Origin: Actinomycetospora straminea
Lineage (GTDB): Bacteria > Actinomycetota > Actinomycetes > Mycobacteriales > Pseudonocardiaceae
Direction of reading: 5' to 3'
DNA length: 64,000 nucleotides
Assembly: GCF_028737255.1 (NCBI RefSeq)
Contig: NZ_JAQZAN010000003.1
Span: 62,001-126,000 of the forward strand
Shown here: in pieces, positions 8,306 through 15,171 of the stretch
How positions within the stretch are numbered: the stretch's first letter is position 1
Layout of the letters: every line of letters begins with the position of its first letter
The notes under the pieces: generated by a model
Told to the model about the DNA's origin: nothing
The model's input: only the letters and a program-made list of their open reading frames with translations
The model's database searches: none
Program-made: the position numbers and the translations under genes

Positions 8306-9697
8306 TCAGTTGCCGCGGCCCCGGCCCTCGCCGCCGCCCCCGCCGTTGCCCTTCTTCTTCCCGGGGCCGTCCTGGCCGCCGTTCCCCCGGCCGTCCTCGC
8401 GGTCGGCGGGCCCCTGCCGGCGGTCGCCGTCGACGGTGTCCGCCGTCGAGGCCGGCGCCCGCCGCTCCGACCGGGTCGGCGCCGCCGCGGCGACCTCGGT
8501 GAGCGGCGTCGAGGTCGCGGTGCTCGGGGCGGGCACGATCGGGGGCGCGGCGAGCGGGAGGGCCGGGGGCGCCTGCGCGAGGGCGGCCGCGGGCGGCGGC
8601 GGCGACGGCTCGGGGCTCGACCCGCTCACCAGGGAGACCAGCCCGGCCACGCCGAGGAGCCCGGCCAGCCCCGCACCCGCCACGACGCGGCGCGAGGGCC
8701 GGAACCAGCCCGCCATCACGACGCGGTGGCGCCCGGCGCCCGGCGCCGTGGGCTGCGTGCTCCCGAGCACCGCGTGGTCCCCGCCGTCGGGGACCCCGAT
8801 CGCTGCGGCTCCGGCCGGGCCCGGCCGCTCGCCGTCCTCGATCGTGGCCGCCGTGGCGACGTGCTCGACCTCGTCCCCGAGACGGCGCGCGGCGGTCCGC
8901 GCCGTCGGGCGTCGCACCGGATCGAGGTCGAGCAGGGCGCGCAGCACGGTGCCGAGCCGCCCGGTCGCCGCGAGGTCAGCGGTCCCCGCCGGTCCCTCGA
9001 GAGGGTCGTCCGCCTCGGGTCGGGGAGGGGCGCCGGTGAGCGCGGCGTGGAGGGTCGCGCCCAGGGAGAAGACGTCGGCCTTGGCCGTGGGCGCCGCCCC
9101 GAGGGCGAGCTCGGGGGCCATGTAGCGGGGGGTGCCGGCCACGAGGTGGCTGTCCGCGCCGAGGTCGGCGCCCATCACCGCGATCCCGAAGTCGGTCACC
9201 GTCACCGCGTCGTCGGGGCCGATCATGACGTTCGCGGGCTTGATGTCGCGGTGCACCACGCCGGTGCGGTGCATGGCGGCGAGGCCCTCGGCGATCTGCG
9301 CACCGATGCCGGCGACGCGCTCCGCGGGCAGCGGCCCGTCCCGGTCCAGCAGGTCCGCCAGCGACGGTGCGTCCACGTACTCCATGACCAGGCAGACCTC
9401 GCCGTCGAGCTCGGTCATGTCGTAGATCGCGGCCAGCCGCGGGTGGTGCAGGCGCGCGGCCACGCGTCCCTCGCGGTGGGCCCGGTCCCGGACCATCCGG
9501 GCCCGGGCCTCGTCGAGCGCCTGGCCACCGTGCAGCCGCTTCACCGCGACCTCGCGGTCGAGCAGCTGGTCGTGGGCCCGCCAGACCGACCCGGACCCGC
9601 CCCGTCCCACCGGGGCCAGCAGCAGGTAGCGGCCGGCCACCAGGCGTCCGGGCTCGATGGTCGCCGAGGTGCTCGGCACCGTCGTGGGCGTGGACAT
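8306..9697 (-). CDS. serine/threonine protein kinase with one membrane segment
   Basis: A 463-residue Hanks-type kinase. The glycine loop is VGRGGSGSVWRA, the ATP-binding lysine is K53 (REVAVK), the catalytic loop HRDIKPAN is at 149-156, DFG at 169-171 and APE near 194. After the kinase domain come a linker, one membrane helix at about 338-357, and an external tail that is first Pro/Ala-rich and then Gly/Lys/Arg-rich (GPGKKKGNGGGGG). No PASTA or other sensor domain is visible. ATG 9697 is preceded by AGGGAGGG. It lies 62 bases after the RsbW-like gene on the same strand, so the kinase and the anti-sigma factor may form one stress-signalling module. Confidence 0.92.
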   Translation of the reverse strand: MSTPTTVPSTSATIEPGRLVAGRYLLLAPVGRGGSGSVWRAHDQLLDREVAVKRLHGGQALDEARARMVRDRAHREGRVAARLHHPRLAAIYDMTELDGEVCLVMEYVDAPSLADLLDRDGPLPAERVAGIGAQIAEGLAAMHRTGVVHRDIKPANVMIGPDDAVTVTDFGIAVMGADLGADSHLVAGTPRYMAPELALGAAPTAKADVFSLGATLHAALTGAPPRPEADDPLEGPAGTADLAATGRLGTVLRALLDLDPVRRPTARTAARRLGDEVEHVATAATIEDGERPGPAGAAAIGVPDGGDHAVLGSTQPTAPGAGRHRVVMAGWFRPSRRVVAGAGLAGLLGVAGLVSLVSGSSPEPSPPPPAAALAQAPPALPLAAPPIVPAPSTATSTPLTEVAAAAPTRSERRAPASTADTVDGDRRQGPADREDGRGNGGQDGPGKKKGNGGGGGEGRGRGN

Positions 9698-9759
9698 GGC
9701 CCTCCCTGACGAGATCGACGGTGCGGCTCCTGGGGACATCGCTCGTCGTGACCGTCCCG

Positions 9760-10281
9760 TTACCTCGCTGCGGGAGGCGGTCCGGGCGCGGGGGAGACCG
9801 GGTGCTGCAGGTGCACGGTGGTGCCCGACGACCGGGCGTCGATGTCGACCGTCGCGGCGAGCGCGCGGATGAGGGGCAGGCCCCGGCCGCGGTGCTCCTC
9901 GGGGGCGGAGCCCTCGCTCCGCCAGCGGCCGCGATCGCTCACGGTGGTGGTGACGGCGGCGTCGGCGAACTCGGACAGGAGCGTCATCGGGCCCGCGGGC
10001 CGGCCGCGGTAGGCGTGGTCGACGACGTTGGTGAGGGCCTCGTACACGGCGAGCACGAGGTCGTCGGTGAGGTCGCGCGCGAGGCCGAGGGCGGTCGTCC
10101 AGGCGCGGACGGTGCGGCGGACGTCGCCCGCGTGGTCGGTCGTGGCGCCGGTGCAGCAGTACAGGGTCCGGGCCGTGGGCACGGTGGGCACCGTGGGCAC
10201 GGTGGTCCGGGCGACGACCAGCTCGCCGGGTGCGGAGAGCGCACTCATCAGGGGAGCGGGACGCGGTCGGTGCTCGGGCAC
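9760..10281 (-). CDS. RsbW-like anti-sigma factor / HATPase_c protein
   Basis: A 173-residue ATP-binding protein of the GHKL class. The N-box is YEALTNVVDHAY (E81, N85), the G1 region is SDRGRW and the G2-like loop is HRGRGLPLIRAL. This arrangement is typical of actinobacterial RsbW/SpoIIAB-type serine kinases that hold sigma factors or phosphorylate anti-anti-sigma proteins. The first 40 residues are a low-complexity extension with a VPTVPTVPT triplet encoded by tandem 9-base repeats. GTG 10281 is chosen because GGAGG lies 7 bases upstream; ATG 10248 is an alternative. It precedes the membrane kinase gene on the same strand. Confidence 0.82.
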   Translation of the reverse strand: MPEHRPRPAPLMSALSAPGELVVARTTVPTVPTVPTARTLYCCTGATTDHAGDVRRTVRAWTTALGLARDLTDDLVLAVYEALTNVVDHAYRGRPAGPMTLLSEFADAAVTTTVSDRGRWRSEGSAPEEHRGRGLPLIRALAATVDIDARSSGTTVHLQHPVSPAPGPPPAAR

Positions 10282-10490
10282 GGGTGATCCTCCGGCGCCG
10301 GGTGGCGTCGTCCGGCGAGGGTGTGGTGGGGGCGGGGTCGCGAGGCGTCGGGGCTCGTGGGCCAGGAGCCCTGACCGGCTGGGGTGTCAACCGGCCAGGG
10401 CCTGGAGTCGACGGACGGGATCGGGACGAGCCCCACCCCGGACGACGACCCTCCCCCGGGGTGGAGCCCGGGGAGATCAGGGAGCGCACC

Positions 10491-10522
10491 GGCCCGGACC
10501 GAGCGGTCGCTCGGCCCGGGCC
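10491..10522 (-). terminator. 15-bp stem hairpin 3' of a small minus-strand ORF
   Basis: Arms 10491-10505 and 10508-10522 pair with one mismatch around a 2-base turn. The hairpin starts 3 bases after the TGA stop (10526-10528) of the small minus-strand ORF. There is no U-run, as is common for actinobacterial hairpin terminators. Its position right behind that stop is the best support that the small ORF is a real gene. Confidence 0.55.
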
Positions 10523-10525
10523 GTC

Positions 10526-10633
10526 TCAGACCCGGGGCGCGGCGCCCGCGGCGGCGTCGTCGGCGAGTCGGCGGGTCAGCGGGCGGCCGGGGGCGCCCTC
10601 GCCGGCGCGCGAGGTGTCGGACTCGGTGCTCAT
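10526..10633 (-). CDS. small hypothetical protein (35 aa)
   Basis: A short frame beginning MSTESDTSRAGEGAPG and ending DDAAAGAAPRV. It has no membrane segment and no domain I recognise; it is Ala/Asp/Arg-rich and probably disordered. A start four codons upstream (MAGAMSTE, position 10645) is also possible. No strong ribosome binding site is seen. Support comes from the hairpin placed directly after its stop and from its position upstream of the RsbW-kinase pair on the same strand. It may be a chance frame in GC-rich DNA. Confidence 0.3.
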   Translation of the reverse strand: MSTESDTSRAGEGAPGRPLTRRLADDAAAGAAPRV

Positions 10634-10954
10634 CGCACCCGCCATCTCCCGCCCGGGGCCGTCGCCCCCGTCGCCCCCGCGAGGTCGGCTCGCAGCCACC
10701 ACGCAGCGCGACGAGCAGGTCTGACCTCGGCCGGCGCCGGGACCTCTCCCCGGGCTCATCGGCGCGGCCCTCGGTGGGGACCACTCGCGGCCTGTCGTCA
10801 GGGCGCTGGTCGCCGAGCGTACGACTTGTCCACCCGTGGCGCGAACCAGGGGGCCGCCGGGAGGCGTCGCCTGACCCCACCGGCGCATCCTGGGCACCGT
10901 GATGGTGACGATGAGTGACCAGTACCACACGATCGGGCTGCTACCGTCGCTGTC
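10634..10954. other. 321-base intergenic region
   Basis: I see no gene here. It holds the divergent control regions of the small minus-strand ORF and of the membrane protein on the plus strand. TACCGT at 10942-10947 lies 7 bases before GTG 10955, which fits a leaderless -10. On the minus strand TACGCT occurs at 10821-10816, about 180 bases before the small ORF. No clear inverted repeat stands out. Confidence 0.5.
10942..10947 (+). promoter_or_regulatory. -10 box TACCGT of a leaderless promoter
   Basis: TACCGT has the TANNNT form and ends 7 bases before the GTG at 10955. No ribosome binding site lies between, so transcription probably begins at or next to the start codon. Confidence 0.5.
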
Positions 10955-11530
10955 GTGGAGCACGGACGTGCGCGGGCAGCGACGACACCGTCGCGCGTGT
11001 GCTCGTGGGCGCTCGCGGCGTCCTCCCTCGCGGTCGTCGCGGTCGCCGGGACGTTCGACGTCCTCGCCGGCGAGCGGCCCGACCACACCCTGAGCCTGGT
11101 CCTCGTCGCGCTCGCCGTCGGCGTGCTGCGGTGGTGCCTGCGGGGCCGGCTGCGCGGGGTGTTCTTCCTGGTCAACGTCGCCGTGGTGGCTCAGCCCGTC
11201 GCCCACGGCGTCGGCGAGCTGATCCAGGCGACCGGGGGTCCGCTGCCGCACTCCCACGACGTGCCCGAGGAGCTGTCCGGGCTGACCGTGCAGCTCGCCG
11301 TGGCGCTGCTGGTCACCGTGGTCGCCGGCAGTGAGCCGATCGTGGCCGTCGTGGCCACCACGGTGATCACGGCGGCGGCCGTCGTCGCGCGCGTGCCCGT
11401 GGCGGTCCCCGGTGGCCCGGCGCTGCCGCCCTCGCGTCCGGACCAGCGGCGACCACCCGACGACGGCGACGCGTCCACGCGGTGCCGTCCCCGTCGCGGT
11501 CCGCCGCCGTCGCTGGGGCTCACCGTCTGA
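10955..11530 (+). CDS. hypothetical membrane protein, four predicted helices
   Basis: A 191-residue protein I do not recognise. Predicted membrane segments are at roughly 17-37, 45-61, 68-88 and 110-145. A hydrophilic loop between the third and fourth contains GGPLPHSHDVPEELSG, with two histidines. The C-terminal 45 residues are Pro/Arg/Asp-rich and likely cytoplasmic. The GTG start sits 7 bases after a TACCGT box, so translation is probably leaderless. It stands alone between a minus-strand cluster and an epimerase gene on the same strand, so context does not suggest a job. Confidence 0.65.
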   Translation: MEHGRARAATTPSRVCSWALAASSLAVVAVAGTFDVLAGERPDHTLSLVLVALAVGVLRWCLRGRLRGVFFLVNVAVVAQPVAHGVGELIQATGGPLPHSHDVPEELSGLTVQLAVALLVTVVAGSEPIVAVVATTVITAAAVVARVPVAVPGGPALPPSRPDQRRPPDDGDASTRCRPRRGPPPSLGLTV

Positions 11531-11661
11531 CCACAGACCGCCCGGCACACTCGGGTGGCCGTGCGCCGCGTGCGCGGGCGCATCGCGGTGCACCCCGTCG
11601 GTACCGACCACGTCCACCGGCCCGACCGCGGGCCATGCTTCCCCGAGGCGCATCCGTACCC

Positions 11662-12651
11662 ATGTCCCTGCCTGCACCACGTCCCGTGCCGCCCGTCCCG
11701 GCGCCCGCCCGGCCGGGTGACGACGCCCCGTCCGGCCAGCTCCGGGGGCGGCGCGTGCTCGTCACCGGCGCCACCGGCTTCGTCGGGCGCCACCTGTGCC
11801 GGCGCCTGCGCCGGCTCGGGGCCGAGGTCCACGCGCTGTCCCGCGACCCCGGGCCCCACGTCGCGACCCTGCCCGGTGTGACGTGGCACCGCGGCGACCT
11901 GGCCGACGAGGAGGACGTCGCCGCGATCGTCGGGCGCGTCCGTCCGGCCGCGGTGTTCCACCTCGCGAGCCTCGTCCAGGGCGACCGGGAGAGCGCCCTG
12001 GCGCTGCCGATGCTCGAGGCCAACACCCGCGCCGCGGTGGCCGTCATGACCGCCGCGAACGACGTGCCCGGGTGCCGGGTCGTGCTCACCGGCTCGATCG
12101 AGGAGCCGCGCGGCGACGAGCCGCCGGTCTCCCCCTACGCGGCGGCCAAGAGCGCGGCCACGGGCTACGCGCGGTTGTTCCACGCGCAGTGGGAGCTGCC
12201 GGTGACGGTGCTGCGGCTCGCGATGGTCTACGGGCCCGACCAGCCCGACACCCGCAAGCTCGTGCCCTACGTGTGCTCCTGCCTGCTCGACGGCACGACG
12301 CCCGCCCTGAGCAGCGGCACCCGGCCGATCGACTGGGTCCACGTCGACGACGTGTGCGACGCCCTCGTGCGCGCCGCGACCACGCCGGACGCCGCCGGCC
12401 AGGTCCTCGACATCGGGTCCGGGCAGACGTCCACCGTCGCCGAGGTGGTGCGCACCCTGGCCGACCTCGCCGGCCACGACGGGCCCCTCGGCTTCGGCGA
12501 GGGCGAGGACCGCCGCCTCGACCTCGCGCACGTCGCGGACCCGGGCCCGGCCGCCGCCACCCTCGGCTGGCGGGCCACGACGACCCTGCGCGACGGGCTC
12601 GCGCGCACCCTCGCCTGGCACGCGGAGCAGCGCACGCGGCCGGTGGCGTGA
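11662..12651 (+). CDS. NAD-dependent epimerase/dehydratase (extended SDR)
   Basis: A 329-residue extended short-chain dehydrogenase. The nucleotide loop is TGATGFVG (residues 35-42) and the catalytic pair is YAAAK, Tyr159 and Lys163. The upstream part of the catalytic triad lies in VVLTGSIEEP. DWVHVDDVCDALVRAA near residue 230 is typical of sugar-nucleotide epimerases. Such enzymes act on NDP-sugars (epimerisation, 4,6-dehydration, reduction), but the substrate cannot be told. I chose ATG 11662; an in-frame ATG at 11635 adds nine residues, and neither has a good ribosome binding site. No glycosyltransferase or other sugar gene is adjacent. Confidence 0.85.
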   Translation: MSLPAPRPVPPVPAPARPGDDAPSGQLRGRRVLVTGATGFVGRHLCRRLRRLGAEVHALSRDPGPHVATLPGVTWHRGDLADEEDVAAIVGRVRPAAVFHLASLVQGDRESALALPMLEANTRAAVAVMTAANDVPGCRVVLTGSIEEPRGDEPPVSPYAAAKSAATGYARLFHAQWELPVTVLRLAMVYGPDQPDTRKLVPYVCSCLLDGTTPALSSGTRPIDWVHVDDVCDALVRAATTPDAAGQVLDIGSGQTSTVAEVVRTLADLAGHDGPLGFGEGEDRRLDLAHVADPGPAAATLGWRATTTLRDGLARTLAWHAEQRTRPVA

Positions 12652-12777
12652 CGCTCCGGGGCCTGCGTCCCCGCGCCTGCGGTGTCCTCGCTGCTCGCAT
12701 CGGGTGAAGCTCGCCGCCGGGCCGCGGCGGCGGGGCCACACTCGGTCGCACGCGAGCGGCGACCCGAGGAGCGCCCG

Positions 12778-13143
12778 ATGCCGATGATCGTGATGGCCCA
12801 GCCCATCCCGCCCGAGAAGTACGAGAAGTGGCGTGATGCGATCAGCTCGTTCGGCGGCTCGCGCAGCGAGGAGTACACCGCGGCGCGCACCCGGCAGGGC
12901 GTCTCCCGCCAAGGCGTCTTCGTGCACCACACACCCGAGGGGCCGGTGGAGATCATGGTCATGGAGTCCGACGACCCCGGGCGGACGCTCGGGCTCATCG
13001 CGACCTCGCAGGAGCCGTTCGACGTCGAGTTCCGCGAGTTCCTCATGGACGTCTTCGGTCTCGACCTGTCGAGGTCGCCGTCGGCACCGCTGCCCGAGCA
13101 GCTGCTCGACTGGACCGCGCCCTCGCGCGTGCCCGGGCCCTGA
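12778..13143 (+). CDS. hypothetical protein, possible DUF6176-like
   Basis: A 121-residue soluble protein starting MPMIVMAQPIPPEKYEKWRD. The layout (short strand, helix, GVSRQGVFVHHTPEGPVEIMVMES, second helix, hydrophilic end) suggests a dimeric alpha/beta-barrel fold of the ABM/DUF6176 sort. I am not certain of the family, and no catalytic residue can be named. ATG 12778 follows GAGGAG. Its stop lies 7 bases before the chorismate mutase start, whose ribosome binding site overlaps this stop, so the two are translated from one message. Confidence 0.7.
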   Translation: MPMIVMAQPIPPEKYEKWRDAISSFGGSRSEEYTAARTRQGVSRQGVFVHHTPEGPVEIMVMESDDPGRTLGLIATSQEPFDVEFREFLMDVFGLDLSRSPSAPLPEQLLDWTAPSRVPGP

Positions 13144-13150
13144 GGAGCCC

Positions 13151-13435
13151 GTGTCCCTCGACGAGGTCCGTGCCGCCATCGACCGCATCGACGACCAGAT
13201 CGTCGTGCTCCTCGCGCAGCGGCAGGAGCAGGTCCGGGCCGCGGCCGCGTTCAAGAGCGACGACGCGGCGGTGCGGGCGCCCGCCCGCCGCGCGGCGGTG
13301 ATCGCCCGGCTGCGGCAGCGGGCCGAGGAGGAGGGCGTGCACCCCGACGTCGTGGCCGCGACGTACACGGCGATGATCGACGCCTTCATCGCCCTCGAGC
13401 TGGGTGTGCTCCACGCGCACGAGCACCCCGGCTGA
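13151..13435 (+). CDS. AroQ-type chorismate mutase
   Basis: A 94-residue all-helical chorismate mutase. It starts SLDEVRAAIDRIDDQIVVLLAQRQ, the first AroQ helix, with an Arg early and the QRQEQVRAAAAFK stretch that supplies the catalytic Arg and Lys. A short loop with VRAPARRAAVIARLR follows, then a final helix with IDAFIALELG. The enzyme converts chorismate to prephenate for Phe/Tyr synthesis; some short relatives act in salicylate or siderophore pathways. No signal peptide is present, so it is cytoplasmic. GTG 13151 follows TGAGGAGCCC, where GAGGAG overlaps the upstream stop. Confidence 0.87.
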   Translation: MSLDEVRAAIDRIDDQIVVLLAQRQEQVRAAAAFKSDDAAVRAPARRAAVIARLRQRAEEEGVHPDVVAATYTAMIDAFIALELGVLHAHEHPG

Positions 13436-13557
13436 CGCGTCGCGAGCGCCCCGAAACCCCCGCCACCCCATGGGATGAACCGCGCGGAGATCCGCTAGCG
13501 AGCCCCTGAGCTGCGCCGACGTCTCCCGCGAGCGCCGAGACTCCGCGGGGAGAGCAC

Positions 13558-13815
13558 ATGATCATCGAGGCACGCACCGTCGTCGACGGGCCGGTCGTCG
13601 TCGTCCCGGCGCCGCGGACACCGCCGGCGCGTCCCGTCGCGGCGCCGCCCGCGCCGGTCCGCGCGGCCGGCGAGCGCGGGCCGGATGGCCACCCGGAGGA
13701 CCACCCGGACGTCATCGCCGCGCGGCTGGTGTCCCAGGCGGCCGTGGTGTCGTCGGTCGGACGGCTCGTGCTGTTGCTCGCCCTCGGCCTGGCGACGCTG
13801 GTCGTGCTGCTCTGA
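13558..13815 (+). CDS. small C-tail-anchored hypothetical protein
   Basis: An 85-residue protein. The N-terminal 45 residues are Pro/Ala/Val-rich; the middle reads HPEDHPDVIAARLVSQAA; the last 20 residues (VGRLVLLLALGLATLVVLL) form one membrane helix that ends the chain. This is a tail-anchored topology with the N-terminus probably cytoplasmic. ATG 13558 follows GGGGAGAG. No family is recognised. It converges on the alcohol dehydrogenase gene 77 bases away. Confidence 0.6.
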   Translation: MIIEARTVVDGPVVVVPAPRTPPARPVAAPPAPVRAAGERGPDGHPEDHPDVIAARLVSQAAVVSSVGRLVLLLALGLATLVVLL

Positions 13816-13892
13816 GCAGCACCGGGCCGCAGACGCGTCGGGCGCCGTTCCCGGGCAGGGGACCGGCGCCCGACGAGCGTTCCGCCCGCGGC

Positions 13893-14936
13893 TCAGGGCG
13901 TGATGACGACCTTGAGCGCGAGGTTCGCGGCCGCGTCGGCGAAGACCGAGTAGGCCTCGTCGATCTGGCCGAACGTGAAGCGGTGCGTGCCCATCTTCTC
14001 GGCCGGGATGCGGCCGGAGGCGACCATCTTCAGCAGGGTCGGGATGGACACGGTGTCGACGAGACCCATGGTCAGCGTGACGTTCGAGATCCACATGTCC
14101 TGCATCGGCAGCTCGACCGGGGTGCCGTGCACGCCGACGTTGGCGATCGTGCCGCCCGGGCGGACCAGCGACGCCGCGGTCAGCAGGGTCTCCGGGTAGC
14201 CGACGGCCTCGATGGCGACGTCGACCCCGAGCCCGTCGGTCAGCGCGACGACGTCGCCGACCGTCCCCGGCCCGACCTCGACGACGTCGGTGGCGCCGAA
14301 CTCGAGTGCCTTCTCCAGGCGGAACTTGTTCGAGTCGATCGCGATGACCTTCGACGCGCCCCACAGGCCCGTGGTCAGCACCGCCGACAGGCCCACCGCG
14401 CCCGCGCCGACCACGGCCACCGTGTGCCCGGGCCGGACGTTGCCGGCGAGCACGCCGACCTCGTAGCCGGTCGGCAGCGAGTCGGCGAGGAAGATCGCCT
14501 GCTCGTCGGTGACCTCGGACGGGACGGCGTAGAGCGAGGTGTCGGCGTAGGGCACGCGGACGTACTCGGCCTGGGTGCCGTCGATGAGGTGGCCGAAGAT
14601 CCAGCCGATGCCGCCGACCGTCTGGCAGTGCGACGGCATGCCCCGCTGGCAGTACTCGCAGCGCCCGCACTTGGTGATCGCGGGGACGAGCACCCGGTCG
14701 CCGACCGAGAAGCCGCGGACGGCGTCGCCCACCGCGGTCACCGTCCCGACGGCCTCGTGGCCGAGGATGCGCCCGTCGGTCACCGCGGCGACGTCGCCCT
14801 GCAGGATGTGCAGGTCGGTGCCGCAGATCGTCGTCGTCTCGACCTTCACCACCACGTCGGTCGGCTCCTGGACCGTGGCGTCGGGGACGTCCTCCCAGGA
14901 CTTGTTGCCGGGACCGTGGTAGACCAGTGCCTTCAT
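13893..14936 (-). CDS. zinc-dependent alcohol dehydrogenase
   Basis: A 347-residue MDR alcohol dehydrogenase. Catalytic-zinc ligands are Cys38 (TTTICGTD) and His60-Glu61 (GRILGHEAVG). Structural-zinc cysteines are 90, 93, 96 and 104 (CGRCEYCQRGMPSHC). The Rossmann loop is VGAGAVG. It resembles the NAD-linked secondary-alcohol/ketone-type dehydrogenases often found beside AcoR-like activators in Actinobacteria. The start ATG 14936 is preceded by GAGGAG. Upstream lie a TAGCGT -10 and a GATGGGACAG motif shared with other promoters in this window. The regulator gene just upstream on the same strand may control it. Confidence 0.93.
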   Translation of the reverse strand: MKALVYHGPGNKSWEDVPDATVQEPTDVVVKVETTTICGTDLHILQGDVAAVTDGRILGHEAVGTVTAVGDAVRGFSVGDRVLVPAITKCGRCEYCQRGMPSHCQTVGGIGWIFGHLIDGTQAEYVRVPYADTSLYAVPSEVTDEQAIFLADSLPTGYEVGVLAGNVRPGHTVAVVGAGAVGLSAVLTTGLWGASKVIAIDSNKFRLEKALEFGATDVVEVGPGTVGDVVALTDGLGVDVAIEAVGYPETLLTAASLVRPGGTIANVGVHGTPVELPMQDMWISNVTLTMGLVDTVSIPTLLKMVASGRIPAEKMGTHRFTFGQIDEAYSVFADAAANLALKVVITP

Positions 14937-15001
14937 CGCCGCTCCTCGTCGCTCGCGCTGCCGGGCGGCCCGGCCGCTCCCCCGCGGGCCGCCGTGCTCC
15001 G

Positions 15002-15037
15002 ACGCTAGTGGCGCGGACCACAGTCGCCTGTCCCATC
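15002..15037 (-). promoter_or_regulatory. promoter of the alcohol dehydrogenase with GATGGGACAG motif
   Basis: On the minus strand GATGGGACAG occupies 15037-15028 and CTAGCGTCG with its TAGCGT -10 begins at 15007. The spacing between motif start and -10 start is 30 bases. Two plus-strand promoters (53292 and 62710) have the same pair at 41 bases. The ATG at 14936 is about 65 bases after the -10, and has its own ribosome binding site. Confidence 0.5.
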
Positions 15038-15101
15038 CTGGGACCACCCGCGCCGCCCCGGCCCCGGCGCCGTCGATCACTGACCCGGGACCGGGACACC
15101 C

Positions 15102-15171
15102 GGTGCGCTCCGCGCAGGTGAGCAGAAAGAAGTGCTGGAGCACTTCTTTCTGCTCACCTGCCGCAGGCACC
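15102..15171. repeat. palindromic intergenic element, copy 1
   Basis: A near-perfect palindrome. The inner stem is 23 bp without mismatch (15114-15136 against 15139-15161) around GG; the core word is GTGAGCAGAAAGAAGTGCT. Outer arms starting GGTGCGCTCC and ending GGCACC extend the symmetry. It lies 3' of the Fis-type regulator gene, touching its TAG stop, and upstream of the alcohol dehydrogenase. Copies 2 and 3 are at 25970 and 32172. It can act as a bidirectional intrinsic terminator or be a REP-like mobile repeat. Confidence 0.85.
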
